DNA of 64,000 nt from Lithobates sylvaticus. Lineage: Eukaryota; Chordata; Amphibia; Anura; Ranidae. The stretch is taken from contig CM053028.1 in NCBI GenBank assembly GCA_028564925.1, positions 360,835,802 to 360,899,801 on the forward strand, in the 5' to 3' direction. The notes beneath the pieces were generated by a model that was not told the origin of the DNA, did not search any database, and saw only the letters and a list, made by a program, of their open reading frames with translations. A program made the translations under genes and the position numbers. Positions 44,068 through 55,859 of this stretch are shown piece by piece; positions within the stretch are counted from its first letter, which is position 1; every line of letters begins with the position of its first letter.

Positions 44068-44204
44068 TTTACAATGTGATTGCTCCGTCAAATGACGGAG
44101 CGATCACTTTGTAAACAAACCGGCGTCAAGATGATGGTCTCCCCTCTGTGTACAGATCTGTACAGTGGAGGGGAGAGATCGGATGGCAGCAGCCATCCCT
44201 CCAT

Positions 44205-45020
44205 ACCCTGCCACTACTCTGCAACACCCTGCTAATACTGCGCAATACTCTGCAACACCCTGCTAATACTGCGCAATACTTTGCAACACCCTGCCAATAC
44301 TGCGCAATACTCTGCAACACCCTGCCAATACTGCGCAATACTCTGCAACACCCTGCCAATACTGCGCAATACTCTGCAACACCCTGCCAATACTGCGCAA
44401 TACTCTGCAACACCCTGCCAATACTGTGCAATACTCTGCAACACCCTGCCAATACTGCGCAATACTCTGCAACACCCTGCCAATACTGCGCAATACTCTG
44501 CAACACCCTGCCAATACTCTGCAACACCCTGCAATACTGCGCAATACTCTGCAACACCCTGCCAATACTGCGCAATACTCTGCAACACCCTGCCAATACT
44601 GCGCAATACTCTGCAACACCCTGCCAGTGCCACTACTGCGCAATACTCTGCAACACCCTGCCAATACTGCGCAATACTCTGCAACACCCTGCCAATACTG
44701 CGCAATACTCTGCAACACCCTGCCAATACTGCGCAATACTCTGCAACACCCTGCCAATACTGCGCAATACTCTGCAACACCCTGCCAGTGCCAATACTGC
44801 GCAATACTCTGCAACACCCTGCCAATACTGCGCAATACTCTGCAACACCCTGCCAATACTGCGCAATACTCTGCAACACCCTGCCAATACTGTGCAATAC
44901 TCTGCAACACCCTGCCAATACTGTGCAATACTCTGCAACACCCTGCCAATACTGCGCAATACTCTGCAACACCCTGCCAATACTGCGCAATACTCTGCAA
45001 CACCCTGCCATACCCTGCAA
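44205..45020. repeat. 31-bp minisatellite, about 26 copies, stop-free in all six frames
   Basis: CTGCCAATACTGCGCAATAC plus TCTGCAACACC repeats with a period of 31 (for example starts at 44291 and 44322). Neither strand of the unit contains TAA, TAG or TGA across the junction. Because 31 is not a multiple of 3, every frame reads all three phases and stays open, so overlapping frames of 260-330 residues appear on both strands. These are not called as genes. Confidence 0.95.
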
Positions 45021-45294
45021 CACCCCGCCATACCCCGCAACACCTGGCCATACCCCGCTACACTCTGCAATACGCGGTAATACCCAGCCATACTCGGCGA
45101 TACCCAGCCATACTCGGCGATACCCAGCCGTACCCAGCTATACCCAGACAATATTACAGTTGGGGAGATGACGTGGATATTACAGTGGGGGCTTTATGGT
45201 GGTGGAATTTTCAAAGGTTTTTGCAAATTCAATTATTATTTGCTGATCCGAAAAATGATCCGATCCGTGACTCTGCAACGATCCGATTCGTGAG

Positions 45295-45530
45295 TTTGGG
45301 GGGGACAGATGTACAGGGGGGGAACAGATATATGTGTGTGGGGGGGGGACAGACGTGTAGTGGGGTACAGAGGGGGAACAGATATATGTGTGTGGGGGGG
45401 GGGACAGACGTGTAGTGGGGTACAGAGGGGGAACAGATATATGTGTTGGGGGGGGGGGCAGATGTGTAGTGGGGTACAGAGGGGGAACAGATATATGTGT
45501 TGGGGGGGAAATAGACGTGCAGGGGGGAAC
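45295..45530. repeat. G-rich tandem repeat, about 58-bp unit
   Basis: AGAGGGGGAACAGATATATG followed by G-runs and GACGTGTAGTGGGGTAC recurs about four times inside the hAT element. Confidence 0.85.
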
Positions 45531-45810
45531 GCGCCCCTTGCTTACAGTAATACTAGACCCGCCCCTAAGAATATTAAAAAAAAAAGTCAGTTACTTTGCT
45601 GAGTAACTTATTACTTTTCCAATGTAGTAAATGAGTTACTAACTCAATTACTTTTTTGGGAGAAGTAATTTGTAATGTAACTAATTACTTTTTTAAAGTA
45701 AGATGACCAACACTGGACACAACATTATCTTTTAAAATATTATTTTATTATGGCATTATATTATTAATTATCTTTAAAGTATCATTTTATTATAGTATTT
45801 TATTATGAAT

Positions 45811-45837
45811 GGGGGGGGGGGGGGGGGGGGGGGGGGG
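45811..45837. repeat. Run of 27 G
   Basis: This is an uninterrupted poly-G homopolymer. Exact length is doubtful in any assembly. Confidence 0.9.
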
Positions 45838-45839
45838 TT

Positions 45840-46465
45840 GTTGGCACGGAGCATGTCCTCCCTCAAATTAGATTGCCACCTCCCTGAAATTAGTTTTTGC
45901 AGATGGAATGTCTGCATTCTCCTAAACCCAAAGCTATACCTATTAGAACCCCTGTTGGTATGGTATACTGGAATTACCTATTAATCTTAGTAAGTGCTGT
46001 TAAATACTTGGGATTACAATGACAAATGCTGACCAAACATTGCCTGTAGGGTAACATGGACTGAAACACATACCATTCTGGTTATTCTTCTCAAGCTAGC
46101 TAGCTCAAGCTATGTTGTTGACATACTTTTCAAATTTGGCATTTCCTATTCAATGATTAAATAAGTAAAACGAAAATTCACACAATTCAAAACTTGTTTT
46201 ATGGATAAAAACCCAACCATGGTGAACAAATATTACTTAACACATAAATTATTTTTAAACACATAAACTTCAGAAAGGGAACTGAACGAATGTGAACACC
46301 TCTATTTAATAAAGAATAGCAAAGTGTTAAACTAGGCATAACAGAACTTCCTAAAGCAGAACTAAAGTAAAAAAACTAAAAAAACTTATGTAGACTTGCC
46401 CAAAAATAAACACTGCTGGACAAGAATTACACACTGATATGTTCTGTCACCATGGACAATATTCC
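45840..46465. other. Gene-free stretch
   Basis: Nothing coding or structured is recognised. Confidence 0.4.
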
Positions 46466-46468
46466 CGA

Positions 46469-46920
46469 TGTAGCACCCTGATGTTTAGGCAGGGTTGCTC
46501 TTAAATTTATCTGCCAAGTAATAGTTGCCTTGGCCAATTGCTAGGAGGTCAATTGATTTCACCCTAATTCTGGAATTACTGCACTTCTCTCTTCTGTCGC
46601 TAGGTGGCCGGGTATCTGGGGACATTAGATTAGACATGGGCATTGCAAGGACAGATTAGGAATGAATGGGGTGTCTCAGCCAATGGGCAGGTATTTTCTT
46701 GGGTCCCTTGGCCTGCTGGGAGAGCCTATTTATTTGGGTGAGGTCAGGTTATCGGGGTTCTGTGCCACCTGGGCGGCTGTCTGGGTGGATGTGTGTAATA
46801 TTGCCCTGGGCTGCTAGGCCAGAGATCTGAGGCCTTTCCCGGGGACATCTGGCTGCTCGGCTGTCTGAGTGCCTATCCAAAAGCAGGAGAGCAGCGTAGG
46901 GTTGGGATTGCGGCTTGCAA
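46469..46920 (+). repeat. LTR-like copy, 5' part, plus orientation
   Basis: It starts TGTAGCACCCTGATGTTTAG and contains GTGTCTCAGCCAATGG and a promoter-like GAGCCTATTTATTTGGG. About 450 bases match 48865-48415 in inverted orientation, and the match stops near GCGGCTTGCA. It is a truncated old copy of a retroelement LTR. Confidence 0.6.
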
Positions 46921-47225
46921 TCTTCAGACTCAGGCCCATCCTTCTGAAACTCAGGATTGATGGTTCTTCTTTTCACTTATTGTAGACAATCAGGTTGTGC
47001 TTTCAATACCTTGGTCGAATTATGTCGGGAAAAGACTGCAAAGTCTTATAATTTGCAGTCATTTTGACATTTTACTGAAAATTTTATAAAAAATCATTGA
47101 AAATAAATTGGTAGTTAGTAACATTTTTGGCAAAAGAGCAATGCAAAGTTTCTTCTGCAAAAGAAAAAAAAAGAAAAGAAAACTGCTTCTCACTTTTACT
47201 ATTTTAAAAATTTTCTGTTTACGCT

Positions 47226-47542
47226 TTAATGCCTGGTTCATTCACTATTGTGGGTGGCTGTGGGTGCGGGAATCGCACCTGTTCCTGCACCTGCAACCAA
47301 AACGTGCTGCTCTTTAAAAACTCACAGGGCTGCCATTCATTCTTAATGGCACCGACACGTATCTAAAAACATTTGCAGGTGTGGGAATAGCTGGGAAATT
47401 GCATGGTGCAAAAGTGCCATGCGATTTCCCTGCCACTGCAATTTCAAAATGGTGCAGGAAACTTTTTCCTCCATGAAATTGCAGGCACAGCAGCCCACAC
47501 AAACTCAGCTTGCAGAGCCGCAATAGTGTGAACCAGGCCTAA
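47226..47542. mobile_element. MITE-like element (GCCTGGTTCATTCACTATTG / CAATAGTGTGAACCAGGC)
   Basis: Clear terminal inverted repeats flank TTAA/TAA-like ends. The interior is non-coding. Confidence 0.7.
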
Positions 47543-47724
47543 GGCAAATGTGCCGTGCAGCTTACACTCCAGCTCCTTTCCAAAATCCTATGTAGCAAGG
47601 TCCCGGGCCTCCAGTAGCCTAATGGTGACCTCCAGGGTTAGGGACAGCTGACATCCTTCTGTATAAAGTGGGTTACAAGGTATGGTGGGTATAATGCAAG
47701 GTAGATTGATGGGCGCCAGACACT

Positions 47725-48865
47725 TCTTAAATGCAAAGAGATTTATTGTCTCTTAAACAGAACTGTGGGAGAGAGGGTTTGTGCCAGGACATCCTTAAAT
47801 AGATTCAATATTAATTGGCAGACTCCGAAACGTCTATAGGTAGACAGCCATGCAGGGAAAGGTATCCAGCCAGACACCACCTCTGCATGAGTAGGAATGT
47901 TGTCTCCTATGGCAACAATCTTGTAACAGTTTCTAACAAAGGTTGCAATGAACTCTTTCACTTCTTCTACAATCTTCTATAGTAGAACTTCACTTCCACT
48001 GAGCCGCCAGTCTTTCACTAGCCTTACTGATCCACTGCCACTGGATCTCTTGAGCTCTTCCAATCTAGCACTCAGTATCTTCCTCAAGCGTCAACCCCGC
48101 TTCACTGCTGGGTCCCTGGCTTGGCACTCACAGATACTCCTCAAACTTCACCTCTGCTGACACGTTAGGTCCCTGGCTTGGCACTCCACGAGCATCACCT
48201 CTGCTGTCCCGCTGGGTCCCTGACTTGGCACTTGCTGAAGTTTTCCCACTTCTTCACTATCCCCGGCTGGTGAGAAGTCTGCTCTGGTACTGGCCTCAGC
48301 TTACTCATAGTGGTCTCCGGTGGCGAGGTGGATGGTCCCTTAGTGGTGACAGCTTCCCCTCTACCTCTGACCACGACTGGTTCCCCGACCGGCGGAACCA
48401 TTACTTCTGGTTGCACTGCAAGCTGCAGTCCCAACCCTACGCTGCTCTCTTGCTTCTGGGTAGGCCCTCAGACAGCCTAGCAGCCAGATGTCCCCGGGAT
48501 AGGCCCAAGGCTTATGGCCTAGCAGCCCGGGGCATTACAACACATGTCCACCCAGACAGCCATCCAGGTGTCACAGAACCCCGATCACCTGACTCCACCC
48601 AAAGTAAATAGGCTCTCCCAGCAGGCCAAGGGACGCAAGGAAATCCCTGTCCATTGGCTGAGACACCCCATTCATTCCTAATCTGTCCTTGTAATGCCCT
48701 TGTCTTATAGAATGCTACCAGATACCCAGCCATCTAGTGACAGAAGAGAAAATTGCAGCAATTCCAGAATTATGGTGAAATCAATTGACCTATCAATTGG
48801 CCAAGGCAACTATCACTTGGCAGATAAATTAAATAGCCACCCTGCCTAAACATCAGGGTTCTACA
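47725..48865 (-). repeat. LTR-like copy, minus orientation, about 1.1 kb
   Basis: Read on the minus strand it starts TGTAGAACCCTGATG at 48865 and has GAGCCTATTTACTTTGGG near 48615 as promoter. An AATAAA-containing GACAATAAATCTC near 47745 would serve as polyadenylation signal. TGGCGCCC, a primer-site-like start, follows just past the presumed end. It is the same family as 46469-46920, inverted. The exact right-hand LTR end is not certain. Confidence 0.55.
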
Positions 48866-48869
48866 TCTA

Positions 48870-49325
48870 CAAATGGCAGAAATTGAGCCTGGTGGCAGGG
48901 ACGATGCTACTCATGTGTGCATGTGCATATGTTACATTATGAAAGGCTACCCAATTACTAAATAGGATGGCAGGGGGCCCAGGAGTAGCAGCAAAGAAGA
49001 TGCCAGTGGTGAGAGACTGAGCCTTTACCAGACACTGCTGTTGAGGGGCACCTTTGTAAGGTAACTATGCTATAATGTACAAAAGTGCTAAGCATACATG
49101 GATATTATGGCAAAAGCTTGCCCGCCAGTACAGACTTTACTTTGACCATATACCTTGCTATTTGATAGAACAATCTTCATTAGATCTACCAAAAATTATG
49201 TAGTATAGGGGAATACTCGACTAGGTATGAATTTAATACAATTTTTAGGTAGGGCTACTACTGGATAATTTCAGTAGATCTAAATGACATTGACTATAGA
49301 TAGATTTGGACCAAAGTTTTCTAGC
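48870..49325. other. Gene-free stretch
   Basis: No coding sequence or clear repeat structure is recognised. Confidence 0.4.
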
Positions 49326-49329
49326 CATT

Positions 49330-50089
49330 TTAACCACTTCAGCCCCGGAAGATTTTACCCCCTTCCTGACCAGAGCACTTTTTGCGATTCGGCACTGCAA
49401 CGTTGAACCCAAACAAAATTTACATCCTTTTTTTCCCACAAACTGAGCTTTCTTTTGGTGGTATTTGATCACCTCTGCAGTTTTTATTTTTTGCGCTATA
49501 AACAAAAAAAGAGCGCACATTTTTTTAAAAAAGCTATACTTTTTCCTTTTTGCTATAATAAATATTCCCCAAAAATAAATTAAAAAAATATTTTTCTCCT
49601 CAGTTTAGGCCGATATGTATTCTTCTACATGTTTTTGGTAAAAAAAAAATCGCAATAAGCGTATATTTATTGGTTTGTGCAAAATAGGGGATAGTTTTAT
49701 GGCATTTTTATTATTAATTTTTTTTAGGAGTAGTAATGGCAGCGATCTGCGATTTTTATTGTGACTGTGACATTATAGCGGACACATCGGACACTTTTGA
49801 CACTATTTTGGGACTATTGTCATTTATACAGCGATCTATAAAAATGCACTGATTACTGTATAAATGACACTGGCAGGGAAGGGGCTAACCACTAGGGGTC
49901 GATTAAGGGGTTAAGTGTGTCTTAGGGAGTGATTCTAACTGTGGGGGTGAGGGGCTACCTAGGACATGACAGTGATCACTGCTCCCGATGAAAGGCGGCA
50001 TATTTTAAGGGACATACCTTTACGCCCATTTGCCTGCCAGTGCCATTCTGCCGACGTACATCTGTGTGCGGCAGTCGGCAAGCGGTTAA
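49330..50089 (+). mobile_element. TTAA-bounded dispersed repeat, copy 1 (TTAACCACTTCAGCCCCGG / GGCAAGCGGTTAA)
   Basis: It begins TTAACCACTTCAGCCCCGG and ends CAGTCGGCAAGCGGTTAA. The body contains TTTTTATTTTTTGCGCTATA and ATAAATGACACTGGCAGGG. A second copy, inverted, lies at 60452-61429. The TTAA ends would fit a piggyBac-type target, but the class is not established. No coding sequence is present. Confidence 0.75.
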
Positions 50090-50448
50090 CCAGGCTTTGA
50101 TTGCAAAAAAATGATCAAGGCAATCTACCCCAACTGTTTACATATTTTATGCTTTCAGGGTCGCCAACCGAAAACAATCATGCAGATCACAAAGGTTAGA
50201 ATTTCTAAATAATTTTTGTGAAGTCTGATCTTTTTCTTTTACAATTATTCCTGCACAGACAGGAGTACAGTTATCCGTGCACACAGGCGCTGTGCCAGAA
50301 TGTAAAGTGAGCTGTGCTTGTGCAACTCAGTGTACTTTCCAAAGAATAGGTTTCCTTTAACCTTCCTAGCGGTATGATTATGTCAGATTTTTGATGCTCA
50401 AAGAGGTACAATTTTTTTGCATGGAAATTTGTCGTTTTATAATGTAGG

Positions 50449-51399
50449 CAGTGGCGGTGCGTCTATAGAGGGTGCAGGAGCACCGCCCCCACTCTCCTGC
50501 ACCGCTCTATCACCAATAGATAGATTCATGCATTGCACAAATCTTTCTATTGTCGCCGCTGCCGCCCCCTATTCATTTGTCCGGCCCCTTGTCGGGCGTC
50601 GGGAATCTAAATTACGGCGGCAGGGTTTCTTTGGAAGTGCCTGATAAGAGCTGTCGGCTCTCATAGGTGTCCTGATTAGAGCCGTGGGCTCTAATAGGCT
50701 TCCAAAAGTGTAAACAGTGGGCGCAATGCAGTGTTGTGTTAGAGAAGCGAATACATCGCTTTCCTAACACTGACCCGCCTTTCAGCCAATCAGGTTGCCG
50801 GGTCTGTTACCTGTAACCTGATTGGCTGAAATCACAGGCGTCCAATCATTGCAGAAGACAAGAGGAGGAGCGCAGGAAAAGACATCAGGTCGGGAAGAAA
50901 TGGAGGACACCGGACACCGCTCGCCTCCTGCCGCCGTCACCCACTAGAGACAAGGTAAGTGCCGGGCAGATGGCGGGCGGGGGGTACATTGGCAGGCAGC
51001 ACTTGGGGCACATTGGCAGCACTTGGGGCACAGTGGCAGCACTTGGAGAACAGTGGCAGCATTTAATAGGCACAGTGGCAGCACTTGGGGCACAGTGGCA
51101 GCACATTGGCAGCACTTGGGGCACATTGGCAGCATTTAGTGTGCACATTGGTAACACTTGGGGCACAGTGGCAGCACTTGGGGCATAGTGGCAGCATTTA
51201 GTGTGCACATTGGTAACACTTGGGGCACAGTGGCAGCACTTAATGGGCACAGTGGCAGCTTTCGATGGGAACAGTGGCAGCATTTGGGGCACAGTGGCAG
51301 CGTTTGATGGCAGAGTGAGGCTGCAATTGATGGGGGTTTTTTTCAGAATTTTTTTTTTGTTTGCGCCCCCCCAAAAATTTTGAGCACCAGCCGCCACTG
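50449..51399. mobile_element. Non-autonomous hAT element with internal minisatellite; 8-bp target duplication
   Basis: It starts CAGTGGCGGTGCGTC and ends GAGCACCAGCCGCCACTG. It is flanked by AATGTAGG (50441-50448) and ATTGTAGG (51400-51407), one mismatch in eight. It inserted into the TTAA-bounded element around it. Confidence 0.9.
50985..51310. repeat. 20-bp minisatellite inside the hAT element
   Basis: GGCAGCACTTGGGGCACAGT and variants (GGCAGCATTTAGTGTGCACA, TTGGTAACACTTGGGGCA) recur about 15 times. Confidence 0.9.
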
Positions 51400-52239
51400 A
51401 TTGTAGGCCTGTAATTCTTAATAATAACTCACTTAAATCTGTCCAAACAAAAGTCTAGTAGACATCCCGTGTATGATAAAGTTTGAAACACAAAATCATA
51501 AATTATAATATAATAAATAATTATAACAAATAATATAATAATAAAAATTATTCAATAATGTAATCAAATCAAAAACACTGAAATTTTCTCAGTGGCAGAA
51601 TTGTCGCTGTCATTACTTTCAGTGTTTGGTGACTAATATCCCCACAAATCACTATCGTTCAATTCTGCAAGTGATTATTATCGCTGTTTTCTAGCTGGTC
51701 TAAAACCACTTTTGATGTAAAGGGACACTTTTTGGTTGCTATGGACAATCTCCAGTTTCCAGGCAGAAAGAACAGTATATATAATATAAAACTGCATGCA
51801 GGGCAATGGACAAAGCACTAGGGACAAAAGGGATGAGAAATAATGAGATACAGTAATGTAATCTGTAAGATTACAGTGTACTGTATGTGTATTGTGTTTT
51901 TAACTTTTTGAATTTGGCACCGTTCTCCTTCCCCATGTGTCGCAACGCTCCCAGGGAACGGAGCTCAGCTCCGTGATAGATCGAGCGGAGGACGGCTTGC
52001 ACACAGTGCAGGGAGACATTGCAGGATCCTGGGGACAAGGTAAGTAACCTCTTCCTGGATCCTGCGATGCAATCCCGCTTTTGGTACTGAAAATTCACCC
52101 CGAGCCAGACTCGGGAATACTGCCAGGGAGGTTAAAGTGATCCTGGTTCCTCCCCCTTGACCAGTGCACCCAATAGTAAGCCATTTGCTATGGGGGCACT
52201 AGTGCTCGCTTCTGACCCTGCTCTATGTGTCTGTAAAAA

Positions 52240-52860
52240 AAAATTGAAAAAACAACAAATACTGGCGCTGGAGCAAAAACTATTAATTAGTGCAAATATA
52301 AATTAAAATAGATAGATTAATAGATTGCAGCTGCTGTAGAAAAAGTGCTAAAACTTTCAAAAATATATGTGCCAAAAAGAACAGCGCTCAAAAATATTGT
52401 CAGAAAAAGTAGAATGATGCTCGAATATGCTAATACATGTGACAAAATATAGGACCGCAGCAAAAAAACATAATCTTCGCTATAGATTTGCCCACCGGAT
52501 GCATATAGATAGTGACATAAATGAAAAACGAATAAGTGTCCAACTTGAACTGTAATAAATAATATAGTCCAGCAGAAAACAAGAGTGTATTTGCAAATAG
52601 TAAAAGTCCCCTTCTTGGGCTGAACTCACCAAGGCAGAACAAATGTGGCAGCTGTTGGATCAAACAAACATGCTAGGATGGAGTCCAAGGAACACAGAAT
52701 GCAAGTGCAGCTGATGGCTGAAAGGTATCCAAAAAGCCCCAAAAACTTTCCGCTGGTGTCAGCTCCAAAGACCATATGAATTGCCTCAGAGAAATAGAAA
52801 CATTGAATGGTGAAGTACTGTGGTAAAAAGATATAAGATGCGCGCTGAGCGCTACTTACA
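52240..52860. repeat. Unclassified dispersed repeat fragment
   Basis: Phrases such as ACTGGCGCTGGAGCAAAAAC, AACAGCGCTCAAAAATATTG and GGGCTGAACTCACCAAGGC give the same overall impression as the insertion at 57829-59457. No coding sequence is seen. Confidence 0.4.
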
Positions 52861-52934
52861 GGATACAAAGCAAGGCAAGCTTATCAGAGTGGACTTCCGC
52901 GATTGCCGCTGGATAAGCCTGCGTTCTTCCTGCC

Positions 52935-53098
52935 TCCGGATTTTGTTGTCGGAAAATTTGAGAACCAGATCTCAAATTTTGTGCAACGGAAATTCCGATG
53001 GAAAATGTCCTATGGAGCATACACACAGTCGGAATTTATGACAACAAACCCTGATCGCACATTTTCCGTTGGAAAGTCTGACCGTGTGTACGGGGCAT
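52935..53098. mobile_element. Harbinger-related MITE, left end missing
   Basis: It ends TCTGACCGTGTGTACGGGGC before ATAA and contains AAATTTGAGAACCAGATCTC and GGAAAATGTCCTATGGAGCA, matching the interior of the MITE at 20971-21216. Confidence 0.7.
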
Positions 53099-53295
53099 AA
53101 CAGTTCACTTTCCTTCTATAGCAGTCAAAGTTTGAGTAGTAAAGCCTGTCCCCTGCCACCTGCTGCAGAGTGGGACTATTGCTCTATGTGGGGAAGCTAT
53201 GGTCTTAGTGCAGAGGTCCAATATGCCCCTTAATAATCAGACCTACAGCTCTGCAATCAACAAAACTTCTGCTCCCTGCTGATTTTGTTTTGACT

Positions 53296-53570
53296 TAAAG
53301 TGGTTGTAAATCTGTGATTGCTTTTACCTATAGGTAAGCCTAGAATAAGGCACTCGCAAGTGCCGTTGCTGACGGCTCCAGCACGCATGCAGGGGAGTGA
53401 CGTCACGTGGCTCCTGCCAGTCACAGAGCCAGAGTCTGCGGCCCCCGGAAGGAACAGGGCTGAAGATGGATGCGGCCACCAGCAGGGACACACTAGCCCA
53501 TTATGCTTTTACTTTGCTGGGGAACAAAGAGGAAGTAAAACCCAACAGGGTTTACTTCCTCTTTAAAGCG
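53296..53570. repeat. Dispersed inverted-repeat element (TTAAAGTGGTTGTAAA / GTTTACTTCCTCTTTAAA)
   Basis: It starts TTAAAGTGGTTGTAAATC and ends TTTACTTCCTCTTTAAAG. An internal palindrome, GAGGAAGTAAAACC-AACAGGGTTTACTTCCTC, is visible near 53529-53562. It abuts the next element. Confidence 0.6.
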
Positions 53571-53976
53571 GAGCTCTATGCAAAAAGGGTAAGCTCCGCT
53601 TATTTGCCTCCCCCCCTCCGCTTCCACATTTGACACCTTTTGGGAGGAGTGGGTACCTAGCCATGACAAACTGAACCGGAAGTTCGCCCTCCCTCTCATC
53701 CCCCGCAGCCAGCCCATTCACAAAGCGCAGTGCGCTTCGCACATGCGCAGTAGGAAACCGGCTGTGCAGCCGCAAGGCTTCACTGCCAATTTCCCTTAGT
53801 CAAGATGGCGACGCTAGCGCCCGATAGCCGATTGAAAAATTGGCTCAGGTGAGGACACCGCTGGATGTCTGCACAGGTAAGTGCCCTAATATTAAAAGTC
53901 AGCAGCTACAGTATTTGTAGCTGCTGACTTTAAAAAAAATTTTTGGGGGGGGGGGGGTACCTGGAGCTCTTCTTTA
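53570..53976. mobile_element. Inverted-repeat element (TTAAAGCGGAGCTC / GAGCTCTTCTTTAGG)
   Basis: It is related to 14455-14943 and 19138-20412 by its TTAAAGCGGAG end and by the shared inner phrase CAGCAGCTACAGTATTTGTA. A poly-G run sits near the right end. Confidence 0.65.
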
Positions 53977-54401
53977 GGCTTTCCATAGATGGATCAAATC
54001 TCAGCCGATTCAGCAGAGACCGGCCAAGATTTGATCAATCAATGGGAAGGCTGGTTGTACAACCAGCCTGTCAGATTTTTTATATGCGACTATAGCCACT
54101 AGCAGTAGCCATTGCGTTATGCTGGAAGGGAGGGCTACCCACTGGCAGAACACAATAGTGCTGTTGGAAGGTCAATGTTGAAGGGGGAATCGAACAAGAA
54201 AGGAAATCACATAATCTAAAGGCTGCTTTAAGCTGGCTATAGATGGGGCAGTTTTTTTGTTTAACCAGTAGGTTTGAACAAAAAAAAACTATCCTGATTC
54301 CCTCATCCACATATTCGATGTGACTGGGAGAATCCTCCCCGCTTACTCATTGCATACGGACTCATCATAGTTATTAATACTGAAAGTTTAATTAGACTTT
54401 A

Positions 54402-54695
54402 ATGGTTAAGTTAACCTGTTCTGTTGTACTCACTTTCTGCCATCACCACCACCTCCTTGTCCCCAAATCCCGGTACAAGTCAAGGGGAGAACGAAGATTT
54501 GCAGTCCAAGGACCACGGCTATGGAACGCTCTACCTATGAACATCCGCTTGGAAAAAGACCATCGGGCCTTCAGGAAAAAACTTAAGACCTACCTCTTCT
54601 AAGAAGGAATCAACGCAGGTCGGATCAAGCGCCTCGAAGCGATTCAGTTCGCAGTTGCAGCGCTATACAAATCATTCATTCATTCATTCCACCCC
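54402..54695 (+). pseudogene. LINE 3' end: end of ORF2, short 3' UTR and TTCA tail
   Basis: A 66-residue open frame (54402-54602) ends with GPRLWNALPMNIR and FRKKLKTYLF, the conserved C-terminus of reverse transcriptases of L2/CR1-type LINEs. It is followed by about 60 bases including CGCTATACAAATCA and a (TTCA)n tail. The RT and endonuclease are missing, so this is a 5'-truncated insertion. The clade assignment is tentative. Confidence 0.75.
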
Positions 54696-55855
54696 CAATC
54701 GCAACCTCCGATCTAACGACCAGAGGTCTTTATTGACAATCTGACAGATGTACTTTCCAGTGCGTCATGCACCACAGGCAAATGGGGTCACTCAATTTAT
54801 AATATGGGCGTATTTCCGTGCCCAGGAGGCAAAGGTGCTGCATTCAGTTGACATATACAAAGGAATGGCTATAGGCAGGTATTTGCTGATACTTGCGTAA
54901 ACATGTGCCTGCAGACATTTTATCCTCAACACAGGACAGTCACTGCATTCTTTTATCACAGGAAACACAAAAATTGCATTTTAGACGTATTTTAAAGGGC
55001 TATTTAGGGCTTGCTTGGAATAGGATATACTTGTAAAACTTGTCTGATAGGTAGTTGGAATAGGAAGCTCTGGTTGTGAAATATTGTTGGAGTGTTTTGC
55101 AGTGTTGTCAGATCATAGTGGCCAGGTACTGCAAGCTTCCCACCGTTGATAGGCAAGCTGTAATTATAGTGTAGGAATAAAGTTCCCAGGTGCCTTCTTA
55201 ATGATTTAAATGTTTCCTGTTTTTTTTTTTTTCTTTTTAATTCTCTTCTAGGTTTGCTGTGCTCTGGGGTTTTCCTTTATTAGTTTATTCGTCAGCCTCT
55301 GTGGAGTTATCCAGAGGGTTGTGTCAGGAGTGTAGTATGGGTTCATTTTTTTACATATTAAAAGCTGACCTCTAGGAATAATCTGTATTGCGTAATTACA
55401 TTGGTCCAGCTTGGCACGCTGTAAGTATGAGTAGTTTATACCTGATCCGCTGCTGAGGAAGTCAACAATCACTGTATTAGCTGGCACTACTACAGTGATA
55501 GCTGCAGTCGTCTAGTTCTTGCTCTGTTCAGAGTGAGCGGCTTCCCCTCTGCACACTGACCACAGGAGGTCGCTCACTCTGCACTGCCGCCAATCAAAGA
55601 ATGTCTTGTATTTTTTTTCAGTGAATATGAGGCGTTCTCTGATTGTTCAAGGTGCATATTGTGACGTCACTCTCCCTCCTTTCCAATCAGAGAAAGCCTT
55701 TTATTTATTTTAAAAAGCAAAACAAAAAACAAGGGATTTGATGAATGGCAGCAGTGACAAGCAAGTGACCACCTGTGTTCAGGGTGCATAGGAGAAGCTG
55801 CCACAGACTATAGCAGGGGCTGGAAGATCACAGCTATCTCTGTAGTAGCACTAAA
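54696..55855. other. Gene-free stretch
   Basis: No coding sequence or structured repeat is recognised. One T-rich run lies near 55220. Confidence 0.4.
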
Positions 55856-55859
55856 TAAT

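Larger units (their letters stand above)
43777..45715. mobile_element. Non-autonomous hAT element with internal minisatellite; perfect 8-bp target duplication
   Basis: It starts CAGTGATGGCAC and ends AAGATGACCAACACTG (reverse complement CAGTGTTGG), typical hAT tips. GACACAAC flanks both sides (43769-43776 and 45716-45723). Subterminal regions are rich in GTAACG / AGTAATTAGTTAC motifs. The interior has a GC-rich palindrome, a 31-bp minisatellite and G-rich repeats with AACAGATATATGTG. No transposase is present. Confidence 0.92.
50357..52135. mobile_element. TTAA-bounded element (TTAACCTTCCTAGCGGTA / TACTGCCAGGGAGGTTAA), split by a hAT element
   Basis: The ends are 18-base imperfect inverted repeats starting with TTAA. 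The body is AT-rich and continues on both sides of the inserted element at 50449-51399. No transposase is recognised. A piggyBac relationship is suggested only by TTAA. Confidence 0.75.

Noticed and set aside
44126-45415. Five overlapping open frames of about 260-330 residues on both strands
   Set aside because: The 31-bp unit is stop-free in all six frames, so open frames are automatic. The array sits inside a non-coding hAT element.
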